In this document: one piece after another, positions 35,091 through 44,376 of the stretch
How the letters are laid out: every line of letters begins with the position of its first letter
Numbering within the stretch: the first letter of the stretch is position 1
From: Bdellovibrionales bacterium Ga0074137
GTDB taxonomy: Bacteria > Bdellovibrionota > Bdellovibrionia > Bdellovibrionales > JAMPXM01
Assembly: GCA_001464715.1 (NCBI GenBank)
Contig: LNDT01000001.1
Location: forward strand, 47,874-111,873
Direction: 5' to 3'
Length of the DNA: 64,000 nucleotides
Made by a program: the position numbers and the translations under genes
Notes under the pieces: generated by a model
Databases searched by the model: none
Told to the model about the DNA's origin: nothing
What the model saw: the letters and a program-made list of their open reading frames with translations, nothing else

Positions 35091-37373
35091 CTAGAATGAA
35101 AATTGAAGCGACGAGTAGGCCTCGCCCATCGCTTCCCGGTAAGGAAGCGCAATGGGAACGGACGCCTCAGACCCCGCCTCAAAAAGACTCAATCGATAAC
35201 CCACACCAAAGGCCAGCTCGGTCGACAGTTCATAAGTTATGAAACCACCGATTTCATAGAGCTTATTTGTATCTGTCCAAGTGCCAATGGCGATGTCTCC
35301 GCCAGTTCTCCAGCGATCTGCCATTCGAATTCCAACATCGACACCGGTTTTCGCAAAGTCATAGCCCTTGGAAAATTCAGTCGACGAAGAATTTCGATAA
35401 CTGTCGAGTCCGCCCAACCAGCCAAGCTTGAGTGGTGACCACCCTGTCTGCCACCACCTCGTGTATCGCGCGGACAGTTTCGAATTGCTCTGTGCCGAAC
35501 CTTCACTGTTGGAGGAACCAAACTTGGCCTTGTAGCCCAGCGACGCAGCATCGCGCTGGTTATTGTATCCAACTTTTAGACCAATCACATGTGTTGCCGC
35601 AGGTTGAGAACCAAGGTCAATTTGCTCTGTCGAGACGAGGGCTGTTGCGCCTCCCTCCAGAGTTACGGCCCAGGGGCGCGGTCTTAAGTCTTCTTCTTTT
35701 CGGGTTCTGGTCGAGAGCTTTGAACGCGTGCGCGCCGACTCTTGTAGAGCCTCTTGATTTGCTTTTTCCTCAAGCTCTCGCTGCTTTTCCGCTTCAATGT
35801 TGGCAATTTTTCTTTCGCGCACGGCTTCTTTTTCAGCCAACCGCGTTCGCAGAGGAACAGAAGGTGCCGCCGCAGGAACCGCCGTGACTTCGATAGAATC
35901 TGAAAAACGTGAAATTTCACCAGCTTCAGCCACCGAGCGAACCCGGAAAAAATAGCGCCCGGGACGATTGATCGGAACGTCCACGCGCGGATCTTTGACG
36001 TATACCGTCTTAGTTTTCTTCGGTGAAAAGTCAGGAGCGCTAGAACCCTGAAGCACCCACCCGCGCGGTTTTGACAAACCTTGGTCTTCAAAACGAAGCT
36101 TCGCTTGGACTTCTGGTCCTCTCCCTTTTGGAGCAACGATCAACTGCCGCTTTAAAGGTGTGACCGTGGGTCGTTGTGAAGGAGACACTGTGGGCTTCAC
36201 GATGACTTCAGCTGGCTCAGACCAATTTTCTTTGTCTCGAGAAACCCGCCAATAGTTTTTCCCCGGACGCCATTCCTGCAGAACGACGTTTGTTCCCGTG
36301 ACAGCACGCTCTTCCCACGACGACTTAAAGTCTTTTGTTTTTGAGACTTGAAGATGAAGTTTGTCGTCGTCTTTAGCACCACTCCACTGAAGCGCTACAG
36401 GAACCTTCAAAGTTTTAAGTCCCACGCGCGGAACGAGCGCGGTTTTCCCGCTTCGTTTGTAAACTTCTTGAACCTTCATCACCCGGTTGATGTTAAGCGC
36501 AGGGTCGGTCGGAGCTACGGCTTCAGTAACGACGACCGGAGTCTCAGCTACGGCTTCAACTTTCGCTTCACTGACGACGGGCTCGGGAACAAATTCCGGA
36601 GCTATCGGCGCTTCGATGACAGGCTCTGGGATCGTCACGACGGGCTCTGCAAACTCAATGGGTTTAATTTCGACAGGAGCAGCGGAAACGGGCTTTCGAA
36701 CGTTTCTTAAACTCGCTTCAGTGACCAGTTCGTCGGCTCGTGGAACCTGAATTTTTGGTGGACCACTTACGACGACGGCCGAGGGAGGAAGTTCAAACGT
36801 CTGACCTTTCGTCAATGACCGCGAGGCTCCACCACTTTGAGCGATGGATGTTTCGCCTCGCAGAACTTGAATCTGTCGGCGCAGACCTTCCAAATTTAAA
36901 ACAAGCTCAGACTCAGCACCTGTGAATTCGGTGACTTCTCCAGAAATCGCAATTCTCATTTGGCCCGAAACTTTCAGCTTCACTTGGCCTCGAGTAACAT
37001 CAGGGATCGTAACGCCATCGACGTCGTCAAAAATCACAAGCGTCTCTTCGCCAAGTTCAATCCATCCGCCGGATTTCATCTGAACTTGCGAGCGCGATTG
37101 TTTTCCCGAGTAGACCGCGTCGCCGCGAATAATTTCTGCTTTGGGCTCGGCTCGATACCAATTAGTTTCTTCAACAGGCCGCTGTCTGACATCCGACTCA
37201 ACAGTGACAACGGTCGCAACAACATCGGCGACACCCGCCGATGAACGGAAAAACGGAAGATCAGAAAAAATCTGTGTTGTGATTTCAAAAGCTAAAAGCG
37301 CGATCGCAACGACAACGACAACAAAAACTTTGTTTTGTTTTGATCTTTGCCAGAATTGAATAAATCGATTCAC
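35091..37373 (-). CDS. FecR-domain envelope protein with C-terminal barrel-like region
   Basis: About 760 residues. The GTG at 37373 is taken as start because AGGAG lies seven bases before it; the ATG at 37388 would place that sequence in the coding region. An N-terminal transmembrane anchor (VFVVVVVAIALLAFEI) is followed by a FecR-type domain (SGGWIELGEETLVIFDDVDG, ATRGQVKLKVSGQMRI, about 60-200), as in envelope sensor proteins. The middle (about 300-530) has fibronectin-III-like segments (VALQWSGAKDDDKLHLQVSKTKDF and similar) linked by Pro/Val-rich stretches. The last 150 residues read as amphipathic beta strands and end in LQFSF, the mark of an outer-membrane barrel. If so, this protein would span both membranes. 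Its neighbour is the transmembrane kinase, so the pair may form one envelope-signalling unit. Confidence 0.72.
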   Translation of the reverse strand: MNRFIQFWQRSKQNKVFVVVVVAIALLAFEITTQIFSDLPFFRSSAGVADVVATVVTVESDVRQRPVEETNWYRAEPKAEIIRGDAVYSGKQSRSQVQMKSGGWIELGEETLVIFDDVDGVTIPDVTRGQVKLKVSGQMRIAISGEVTEFTGAESELVLNLEGLRRQIQVLRGETSIAQSGGASRSLTKGQTFELPPSAVVVSGPPKIQVPRADELVTEASLRNVRKPVSAAPVEIKPIEFAEPVVTIPEPVIEAPIAPEFVPEPVVSEAKVEAVAETPVVVTEAVAPTDPALNINRVMKVQEVYKRSGKTALVPRVGLKTLKVPVALQWSGAKDDDKLHLQVSKTKDFKSSWEERAVTGTNVVLQEWRPGKNYWRVSRDKENWSEPAEVIVKPTVSPSQRPTVTPLKRQLIVAPKGRGPEVQAKLRFEDQGLSKPRGWVLQGSSAPDFSPKKTKTVYVKDPRVDVPINRPGRYFFRVRSVAEAGEISRFSDSIEVTAVPAAAPSVPLRTRLAEKEAVRERKIANIEAEKQRELEEKANQEALQESARTRSKLSTRTRKEEDLRPRPWAVTLEGGATALVSTEQIDLGSQPAATHVIGLKVGYNNQRDAASLGYKAKFGSSNSEGSAQSNSKLSARYTRWWQTGWSPLKLGWLGGLDSYRNSSSTEFSKGYDFAKTGVDVGIRMADRWRTGGDIAIGTWTDTNKLYEIGGFITYELSTELAFGVGYRLSLFEAGSEASVPIALPYREAMGEAYSSLQFSF

Positions 37374-37457
37374 GCTTGCGCTCCTCATATCAGTATCGGA
37401 GCTTCAGCTAGGCCTCGTAAGTAGGCCCGAGACATTCTAGACGAGAAGCGAGTCGAC

Positions 37458-38843
37458 CTAGCCTCGCCAAACGGTTTGAACGTTCATAAATTCTCTTAAG
37501 CCTAGACCAGAGAGTTCGCGTCCAAAACCGCTCTCCTTAACGCCACCGACAGGAAACGCTGGATCAGTAAATGGGATTTTGTTGATAAAAGCCCCGCCCA
37601 CTTCAAAGCGTTTCGTCAGCTCTAAAGCCGTCTCCATCGAGTTCGGGCCGCACCAAATAGATCCGCACAACCCAAAGGCACTTTGATTGGCAAGCTCCAT
37701 CGCATGGTCGTGATCCTTGGCCCGGACCAAAGAAGCCACGGGGCCAAACATCTCTTCATTGAAGGAAACCATCTTAGGCGAAACCTCTGAAAGAACCGTC
37801 GGCATAAAGAAACTTCCCGGCTTAAGGTCTTGCCGCTCGTTCTTGGTTCCACCGAAGATAAGCTTCGCACCTAAGGCGATCGACTTCTCAACTTGAAGAC
37901 GAAGTTCATCGCGCAAATCGTGACGCGCCATCGGCCCTAAATCGCTCGTTTCCAAAAGCGGATCACCAATCGAAAGCCTCTTCACCTTTTCAACAAAAGC
38001 CTCGCGAAAAGAATCGAAGATCGCCTCTTCAATAATAAATCGTTTGGCCGCGATACAAACTTGCCCCGTGTTTTGAAATCGCGCAGTGACCGCCTCGCCT
38101 GCAACAAAATCAATGTCACAATCTTTTAGAACAATGAAAGCATCGGAGCCACCCAACTCAAGCACAGACTTTTTTAAAGACGCTCCCGCCAGCGCCGAGA
38201 TTTTCCGACCGGCTCCCGTGCTTCCTGTCACCGTCACTCCGACAATTCGTCGATCTGAAATTATTTTTTCTGAAAGTTTGTGATCAACGTGAACGTGCGT
38301 AAAGAGACCCGGTTCAAAGCCGGCCTCACGAAAAGCTTCAGTCAACATGTGGGCGCATCCCAGAACTTGGCTTGCATGTTTCAAAACGACAGGGTTTCCG
38401 CCGGCCAGCAGACTCGCTGCCGCTCTCATCACCTGCCAAAATGGAAAATTCCATGGCATCACAGTAAAAACGGGTCCGAGCGGACGATAGCAAACTTGGA
38501 CCCGTGCGGTTTTAAAGTCGATTTCCTCGTCCGCCAGAAATGCTGGGGCGTTGATGGAAACCCAATCGCAAAGGCTGGCACATTTTTCGACTTCAGCCCG
38601 CGATTGACGAATTGGTTTTCCCATTTCTCGGGAAACCATTTGCGCCATCGGCTCAAGGTTCTTCCGAAAAACAGAGCCAAGCTTTTTAAGCCGCTCGCAG
38701 CGACGTTCGACCGACTCTTCCCGCCACTGCAAGAATGCTTCGTGAGCCAATTCAAGTTTTTCTTCCAGCGCTGCTTCAGAATCAAAAGGAAAGCGGCCAA
38801 GAATCGTTCCATCCACCGGATTTATCGTGCTCGTACCATTCAT
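37458..38843 (-). CDS. NAD(P)-dependent aldehyde dehydrogenase (succinate-semialdehyde type)
   Basis: A 461-residue aldehyde dehydrogenase. The Rossmann region shows TVMPWNFPFWQ near 130, KHASQV near 156 (Lys binds the cofactor), GSTGAGRKI near 205, ELGGSDAFIV near 228 (general-base Glu), and the catalytic Cys in GQVCIAAKRFI near 262. The MPWNFPFWQV and LGGSDAFIVL forms are most like the Sad/GabD2-type NAD-dependent succinate semialdehyde dehydrogenases, which make succinate from succinic semialdehyde. A glutamate-type decarboxylase at 2.7 kb could in principle supply a related pathway, but it is 35 kb away. Divergent from lpxD, 53 bases apart. Confidence 0.85.
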   Translation of the reverse strand: MNGTSTINPVDGTILGRFPFDSEAALEEKLELAHEAFLQWREESVERRCERLKKLGSVFRKNLEPMAQMVSREMGKPIRQSRAEVEKCASLCDWVSINAPAFLADEEIDFKTARVQVCYRPLGPVFTVMPWNFPFWQVMRAAASLLAGGNPVVLKHASQVLGCAHMLTEAFREAGFEPGLFTHVHVDHKLSEKIISDRRIVGVTVTGSTGAGRKISALAGASLKKSVLELGGSDAFIVLKDCDIDFVAGEAVTARFQNTGQVCIAAKRFIIEEAIFDSFREAFVEKVKRLSIGDPLLETSDLGPMARHDLRDELRLQVEKSIALGAKLIFGGTKNERQDLKPGSFFMPTVLSEVSPKMVSFNEEMFGPVASLVRAKDHDHAMELANQSAFGLCGSIWCGPNSMETALELTKRFEVGGAFINKIPFTDPAFPVGGVKESGFGRELSGLGLREFMNVQTVWRG

Positions 38844-38896
38844 GGGTCCAACTCTATATTCTTGAACAGGTGGCGTCGATGTATTAGGTCAACAGC

Positions 38897-40024
38897 ATGA
38901 CAAACTCCTCAGCCATTTCCTTTGACTTGCATCACGTGCGCAGCGAACTCGAAGCTCAAGGACTTTTCATCTCCGCTGAGGGGTCTCTTGACCTTGTCAT
39001 GAAAAGAATTTCTCCGGTTGAAACGGCCAAAGACGACGACCTTGTTTTCGTCGACAAAAAAGAATTTCTTGAAACGGCACTTTTGAATCGACCCACCGCC
39101 ATCGTTGTGTCTTCTAAGCTCGCACCACTCCTCTTCGAAGGAGCAGGCCAGCTGGACAAAACGAAACACTGCATTTTCACAGTGACGAACGTGGCTTTGG
39201 CGCATGCACTTCTAAAAACAAAATTTGCAGGCCGAGACACCACACGATCCGGCTGGACCCAAGTTCATCCATCAAGTGTCGTTCATGAAACCGCAGAGAT
39301 TCATGCGACAGCGGTCATTGAACCCAAAGTCGTTATCGCTGCGCGAGTTAAAATCGCAGCTGGCGTAAAAATTATGGCCGGCACAGTGATCGAACACGAT
39401 GTGACAATCGGTGAAAATACGATTCTACACCCCTCATGCGTGATCGGCTACGGGACCGTTATCGGTCGTGATGCTGTTGTCGGTGCTGGAAGCATTGTCG
39501 GATCTGAGGGTTATGGTTTCGCCCAAGATGCAAAGCGCCGAAGCTATCCGATCCCGCAGACTGGAATCGTTGTGTTAGAAGACCGCGTTCGTATTGGTGC
39601 CAACTGCTGCATCGACCGGGCGACGTATCTTGAAACACGAATTCGCCAAGGAACCAAACTCGATAATCTTTGTCACATCGCCCACAACGTCGAAATTGGC
39701 GAAGACTGTCTTCTCACATCGATGTTTTGTGTCGCTGGCTCTACGAAAATTGGAAGCCGCGTGATCGCGAGCGGTCAAAGTGGCGTCATCGATCACATTA
39801 AAATCTGCGACGATGTCGTTCTTCTTCACCGCGCTGGCGTCACCAAAGACATCGAGTCTCCGGGAGCTTACGGCGGTCTTCCGACTCAACCACTTTCGGA
39901 CTATCTTAAAAATTCGGCCGTGATGAGAAGTGCCGTCGATCTTAAAAAGCGTGTCGCGGATCTTGAAGCAGCTGTGGGTTTAAATGTCGGCTCAGATCCT
40001 GCGACCGAATCAAAACGAGTGTGA
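38897..40024 (+). CDS. lpxD: UDP-3-O-acylglucosamine N-acyltransferase
   Basis: Adds the second acyl chain to UDP-acyl-glucosamine in lipid A synthesis. The N-terminal uridine-binding domain (residues 1-120) is followed by left-handed beta-helix hexapeptide repeats (ETAEIHATAVIEPKVVIA, AAGVKIMAGTVI...), and the catalytic His is in LCHIAHNVEIG near 258 (the IAHNV motif is diagnostic). RIGANCCIDRATYLET near 232 is the acyl-binding region; family members usually have RGA...TxIG there, so the length of 375 and the repeat pattern fit. It stands alone here, without lpxA, fabZ or lpxB nearby, so it may be a second lpxD copy. This is an inference from context only. Confidence 0.9.
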   Translation: MTNSSAISFDLHHVRSELEAQGLFISAEGSLDLVMKRISPVETAKDDDLVFVDKKEFLETALLNRPTAIVVSSKLAPLLFEGAGQLDKTKHCIFTVTNVALAHALLKTKFAGRDTTRSGWTQVHPSSVVHETAEIHATAVIEPKVVIAARVKIAAGVKIMAGTVIEHDVTIGENTILHPSCVIGYGTVIGRDAVVGAGSIVGSEGYGFAQDAKRRSYPIPQTGIVVLEDRVRIGANCCIDRATYLETRIRQGTKLDNLCHIAHNVEIGEDCLLTSMFCVAGSTKIGSRVIASGQSGVIDHIKICDDVVLLHRAGVTKDIESPGAYGGLPTQPLSDYLKNSAVMRSAVDLKKRVADLEAAVGLNVGSDPATESKRV

Positions 40025-40202
40025 AGGTGCCTGCCTTCTTTACGACCATGACAAGTTTTCAAGAATAGCCTCAGAGAACGACACCAAACGGACCTCCAAA
40101 GCCCGAACGGGGCTAAATACCCCAATTTGCACATCTTGACTGGTCTCTGACACAGAGGCGGTGTAACAACGCGTCATATCATCCCAAGCGAGGGGCTTAA
40201 GA

Positions 40203-41306
40203 ATGATGTTCGGTTCGAAATCGGTAGTACTTACAGCGGTCTTGGCGGCGCTGTTCGTTGCAAACTCAAGCCACGCGGCTCCCGTCCATCTCAATATTTT
40301 CGACTTCGACGGAACACTCGTCGAGAACCGACAGGTTCGCGAGGGGACGTTTAATCCCAAAGTCGTTTTGTACCGCATCGAGCAGCGACTGAATCTTATC
40401 CAGACAGAAGCTCAAGGTCCAAAGTCGATCACCATCACCTATCAAGATCTGCATAAAATCTCCGAACACCTCGGTGCCGGCGAAGGTCAACCCGGCGCTG
40501 TGAAACGCGAAGTCGAACTTTCGGACGGCTCACGAATTCGTCCCGGCGAGTACTACTTAAGACTCCCCGACAGCTATCAGTTTTTCCGCGAGGCTCCCCA
40601 AGGCTCCAAAAGAAATTACCTCCTTGAAACGATGATCGAAGCCGAAGCCAAAGGACCTGAAGGACAATGGAAAGGCCCTCTATGGCAGCTCTTCTCGGCA
40701 CTCACCGACACCAAAGAAGGTGCCGAGCGAATCGCGATCATCACGGCCCGTGGTCATTCCCGCGCCGAGTGGACCGAGTTTCTTGACTACATGGTAAAGA
40801 AAAAACACATCAAATTTAGGCCCTCACTCGACCGCATCTACAATGTCACTCGGCCTGAGTTCGATCGCTACAGTGGCGCTGGCGGAGCGCACGGCGGCGA
40901 CCTCGTCGACATTGCGGCCCGAAAAGCCAACCTCGTTCGCGAAATTGTTTATAGTCTCGGCCGTGTGGATCCTGGACCTGGGCAGCTTCACTCGGTCCTT
41001 TTCACGGACGATGAAGCCAGAAATTTCGACCGGGTCGCCGAAGTGTTTCGAGATGTGGCGTTTGCGGCGAGAACACCGGTCCGAATGATTCTGGCCAACG
41101 CCGGTCTCGAATCACAAGTCAGAGAGAGCGACCACTACAGGTTCACTTCCATTGAACCTTCTGGCTCTTTCAAATCTTTGACGAACATCGAAAACCTCTT
41201 CGCAGCGCGCGGCGTTTCAGTTCCCACGGAAACGATTAACAAAATGAATGCAGGTCCGAGAAAAGCGCAACGCACCTGCGATGGTCTCTTTACGGGAGTG
41301 CTGTGA
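40203..41306 (+). CDS. Secreted HAD-like phosphatase
   Basis: A 367-residue exported protein. The signal peptide (VVLTAVLAALFVANSSHA, cleavage near residue 26) places it in the periplasm. The mature N-terminus is LNIFDFDGTLVENR, the HAD motif I with the nucleophile Asp and the acid/base Asp two residues later. A later IITARGHSRAEW (motif II, Thr) near 180 and VLFTDDEARNFDRV (motif IV, Asp pair) near 268 complete the set. HAD phosphatases hydrolyse phosphate esters. The 90 residues between motifs I and II form a large cap. It leads a three-gene operon: its stop overlaps the ATG of the next gene. GAGGGG lies about nine bases before the start. Confidence 0.75.
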   Translation: MMFGSKSVVLTAVLAALFVANSSHAAPVHLNIFDFDGTLVENRQVREGTFNPKVVLYRIEQRLNLIQTEAQGPKSITITYQDLHKISEHLGAGEGQPGAVKREVELSDGSRIRPGEYYLRLPDSYQFFREAPQGSKRNYLLETMIEAEAKGPEGQWKGPLWQLFSALTDTKEGAERIAIITARGHSRAEWTEFLDYMVKKKHIKFRPSLDRIYNVTRPEFDRYSGAGGAHGGDLVDIAARKANLVREIVYSLGRVDPGPGQLHSVLFTDDEARNFDRVAEVFRDVAFAARTPVRMILANAGLESQVRESDHYRFTSIEPSGSFKSLTNIENLFAARGVSVPTETINKMNAGPRKAQRTCDGLFTGVL

Positions 41307-43393
41307 TGACTGTTCTAAAAAAGAATCTGCTCACTTTTCCTAGCTTCGCCCTGCTGGTCTCTTTAGCGCTGACGCTTGGTCTTCCGAAAGCTCACGCAAA
41401 TACCTGCCACGGTCTTTTTGCTGTCGCAAAAATTGAAGTCGGGCCCGGCGAAGCGCTTTCAGAAAAAGAAATTAAGCTCGCTAAAAAAATTCAACGTGAG
41501 GCTGGTGTTTTCTTTCGTCAAAACCTTCGTCTCCCGCCCGATGATGCCGCTTCCCAGCTGGCTCAAGTCATGGATGGCGATTTAACGGTCGTGAGCCCCA
41601 TTTCCATCCGCGACATCGTGAAAAACCAACCGCAGTCGGCAGAGGTTGCGCGCAATAAAGTTATAAACACTTTCGTAACGCTTGCTAAGAAGTTCGGTCG
41701 CACGCCAACGGAGTCAGAACTTTCGCAAGAGCTTCGTTTAGAACCGAAAGAGCTCCGAGCCCTCTTGGGCCCCGAGGCATTATTTTCGAACTATGAAGGT
41801 TTAATGGCTTCGGCCACTCAGAAAAAACCGCGAGCCTTTGAGAAAGTTATCGACACGACACTCTTTAATTCCCAGCGAAACGAGCTTCTCATAAAGGCCG
41901 TGCAAGACCGACAGAAATTGATCGTGACCACGGCTGTGGCCGACACCCCGGTCGACAAGGGATTTTTCGAAACTTTGATCCGCGCCGCTCGAGAGATGGA
42001 TGCCGAGATTCTTGTTTTCCCAGCGAACATGCAGACAACCGGCCTTGACCCGATTCTCATCAACACACCCGGTGTGCACATCATCACGAATTCGATCCAA
42101 CTCACACCGTGGCTCAACATCAATCGTATTAAGATTACGGCCAAGCAGATCAACCCTTTGATGGGACTCGATCGTTACGGCCCCCGCGGCCAAAGCCAGA
42201 TTGTCGGCTCGCCAAAAATCGCGCTTCGAACTGTCGCAACAATGGAAAACGACATCAATCCGCACTTTTTGATAACGACCGGCGCCGTCACAAAACCAAT
42301 CTATAACAGCGACCGATACATTAAAGAGCGAACAAATGAGATCGCGGCTGATGATCACATGTTGGGCGCCCTCATACTTGAGAAAAGCCAAGGGTCGACA
42401 AGACCCTCTCTGCCAGGGAATCCTGGTTTTGAGGGTTTCTTCCATTTCCGGCACATTCAGTACAAAGAGGAAGCCAAAGGCTTCACAGACAGAAATAAGT
42501 TTTATTCTGTGAATGGCGTCCAAGACGCAAAGATCCTCGCCTTGAGCTTTGGAGACACCCATGTCGGAGTGGCCGACCCGGAGGTGGTCCGATCTCTCAG
42601 GCCTGCCATCGTAGAGCTCGATCCAGACCGAATCGCTCTTCATGACCTTTTTAACGGACATTCCGTCAATCACCATGATCGTAGAAACCTCATCAACGGC
42701 GCTCGCAATTTTAAAAACGGAAGTCTTGATCTCGAGCAGGAACTTCGCTCGGTCGTCACATTTCTAAATTCGCTGTTATCCATTAATTCGAAAGTCGAAC
42801 TGCGAATTGTCGATGCCAACCACAACTCCTGGCTTCACCGGTGGCTGAACGAAGGTCAGTTCATGTTCGAGCCTCACAACCGAACTCTGGGTCTTGAGCT
42901 TGCGAATGTGATGGTGAAAGGCGAGGACCCTCTTCTTTACGCTTTAAAAAAGTTCGGACTTGAGTCGCCAAAACGAGTCATCATGATGAAGCCTGGTGCC
43001 AGCTGGAAAGAAGCAGGCATCGAAATGGCTGTTCATGGTCACGCCGGCGCCAACGGCGCGAAAGGCTCTCATCCAAGCTTCGTCCGTGCGGCCGACGGCA
43101 TGATCTATGGTCACTCGCACACGTACCAGCGGTCCAACATGACCGTGAATGTAGGAACAGGATCCGTGAAGCGCCAAGGTTACAATGCCGATGGCCCCAG
43201 CAACCATTCGCAAGTGATTGCTGCCGTCTCTGCGCACGGCGAGATACAAGCCTTTGTCTTAAGAGACGGCGAATGGTGGGCGCAGGAACCGGTTAGACCT
43301 GGCGACAAATTTTTTGCTCATGACTACCCCATCGTAAAACCCAACAACGATCCTTCCGTCGGACAACAAGTCGACCAGTATTGGGGGCGCTAA
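41306..43393 (+). CDS. Secreted metallophosphoesterase with N-terminal DNA-binding-like segment
   Basis: A 695-residue protein with a Sec signal peptide (residues 1-31, cleavage ...AHA-N). Residues about 110-170 (AKKFGRTPTESELSQELRLE, FSNYEGLMASA) look like the helical repeat associated with homing endonucleases or like sigma-type helix-turn-helix segments, odd in an exported protein. Residues 400-610 hold calcineurin-like phosphoesterase motifs: GDTHVG (416), HDLFNGHS (446), ANHN (504), HGH (577), GHSH (602), in the correct order and spacing for two metal ions. The middle part (TTGAVTKPIYN, AADDHMLGALILE) recalls the phosphoesterase-type A1 proteins of T5-like and other phages, which take part in DNA degradation; this is memory-based and not proven. 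The ATG overlaps the upstream stop, and its own stop overlaps the next ATG, so three genes are translationally coupled. GGAG precedes the start. Confidence 0.7.
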   Translation: MTVLKKNLLTFPSFALLVSLALTLGLPKAHANTCHGLFAVAKIEVGPGEALSEKEIKLAKKIQREAGVFFRQNLRLPPDDAASQLAQVMDGDLTVVSPISIRDIVKNQPQSAEVARNKVINTFVTLAKKFGRTPTESELSQELRLEPKELRALLGPEALFSNYEGLMASATQKKPRAFEKVIDTTLFNSQRNELLIKAVQDRQKLIVTTAVADTPVDKGFFETLIRAAREMDAEILVFPANMQTTGLDPILINTPGVHIITNSIQLTPWLNINRIKITAKQINPLMGLDRYGPRGQSQIVGSPKIALRTVATMENDINPHFLITTGAVTKPIYNSDRYIKERTNEIAADDHMLGALILEKSQGSTRPSLPGNPGFEGFFHFRHIQYKEEAKGFTDRNKFYSVNGVQDAKILALSFGDTHVGVADPEVVRSLRPAIVELDPDRIALHDLFNGHSVNHHDRRNLINGARNFKNGSLDLEQELRSVVTFLNSLLSINSKVELRIVDANHNSWLHRWLNEGQFMFEPHNRTLGLELANVMVKGEDPLLYALKKFGLESPKRVIMMKPGASWKEAGIEMAVHGHAGANGAKGSHPSFVRAADGMIYGHSHTYQRSNMTVNVGTGSVKRQGYNADGPSNHSQVIAAVSAHGEIQAFVLRDGEWWAQEPVRPGDKFFAHDYPIVKPNNDPSVGQQVDQYWGR

Positions 43394-43860
43394 TGAAATC
43401 ACAGCTTCTTAAGTCATTCCTGGTATCATCAGTTCTCTTGAGCATGGTCGCGACAGGCACTTCTATTCTTCGACCGTCTGTCGCTTCGGCGACTGCCGCT
43501 GATCGCTACATAGAGACGGCACAAGGTCGCCTGAAGGTCGGGCGGCACCCTGGAGTCAATGCAAACGGAAATGAGTGCGCAGTGACAGTCGCTTTAAGCG
43601 GCGCCGGATCAGACCGAACCTACACTGTCGAAATAGATCCGACCATGAGCGCTTACCAGGCGCCCCCGGGACCGACGGTGATTTCATTTTCTTCAAAAGA
43701 CGCGCGCGTTTTTTTCGACACCGAAGGTGTTCGCGCGGTGAAGAACCGAGCCGACGACTATCACGTTCTGACGATAGAGAAACGAAAATCGGGCAAGACC
43801 TTCGTTCGCGTTTACTTGGAAACACCGGGGACCGTAAAAATCGCCGAGTGTCTGTTTTGA
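43393..43860 (+). CDS. Small secreted protein of unknown function
   Basis: A 155-residue protein, third of the coupled cassette: its ATG overlaps the upstream stop (TAATG). The signal peptide is clear (LLKSFLVSSVLLSMVATGTSIL, cleavage near ASA at about 34). The mature part is about 120 residues, beta-rich, with two cysteines (NECAVTVAL and IAECLF) that could form a disulphide. No domain recognised. Its position suggests a partner or inhibitor of the two secreted phosphatases, but this is inference from operon position only. Confidence 0.65.
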   Translation: MKSQLLKSFLVSSVLLSMVATGTSILRPSVASATAADRYIETAQGRLKVGRHPGVNANGNECAVTVALSGAGSDRTYTVEIDPTMSAYQAPPGPTVISFSSKDARVFFDTEGVRAVKNRADDYHVLTIEKRKSGKTFVRVYLETPGTVKIAECLF

Positions 43861-43909
43861 CTTCCTTTAACGTTCTCTAACGTACGTTGAACCTGACGCG
43901 TTCAGTGAA

Positions 43910-44257
43910 CTAGAGAGTGCAGCTGACTTTGGTGACAACAAGGCTATCTGAGGCCGTAGAAGCTTTCACGAAGTACGTTGTACACTTCTGCCACTCGAAC
44001 ATTCCAGTGACTTCGGATTCCACAGAAACTTCACTTTGAACGGCGATAAAAAATCCGACCGGCGCTGGAACGAACACTGTATTTCGAAATTCGAGAAGAT
44101 CCGTATCGAACGTCCCGTAAAGATGCTGTGCCAACGCTTCCAAATGGCTGATCTGCACGTCCTTCATTCCGCCTGCGTGTGCACGAAACGGGCTCTGTGC
44201 GGCCACTAGGACTAAAAAAGCAGAAAACAGCAAGGCTACAACTTTCGATGAATTCAT
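43910..44257 (-). CDS. Small secreted protein of unknown function
   Basis: About 115 residues. The start is at ATG 44257 (MNSSKVV), with GGGGGATC upstream; an in-frame earlier start would add five residues. Signal peptide VVALLFSAFLVLVAAQSPFRAHA. The mature part has two cysteines (WQKCTTY and KVSCTL), probably a disulphide, and a beta-rich pattern. Not recognised. The 119 bases between this gene and the dioxygenase gene hold no identifiable feature. Confidence 0.6.
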   Translation of the reverse strand: MNSSKVVALLFSAFLVLVAAQSPFRAHAGGMKDVQISHLEALAQHLYGTFDTDLLEFRNTVFVPAPVGFFIAVQSEVSVESEVTGMFEWQKCTTYFVKASTASDSLVVTKVSCTL

Positions 44258-44376
44258 CTTCGGATCCCCCAAAGCAGGTCATAAAGTAGTGGCTCCTGGA
44301 GTCAACTCGTTACGCGCAAGGTTTCCGTCGGCCGAAGTTTTAAGACCATGGCCGACAGAGTGTTGCGAGACGTAAT

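Noticed and set aside
36197..36750. Repeated Val/Pro/Glu codons in the FecR-domain gene as a DNA repeat
   Set aside because: The repeats are only at the protein level (PEPVxxAPI-type linkers) with varied codons, so no DNA repeat is listed.
41801..42676. 291-residue open reading frame opposite the phosphoesterase gene
   Set aside because: It is antisense to a gene with clear motif order and signal peptide; composition bias explains the open frame.
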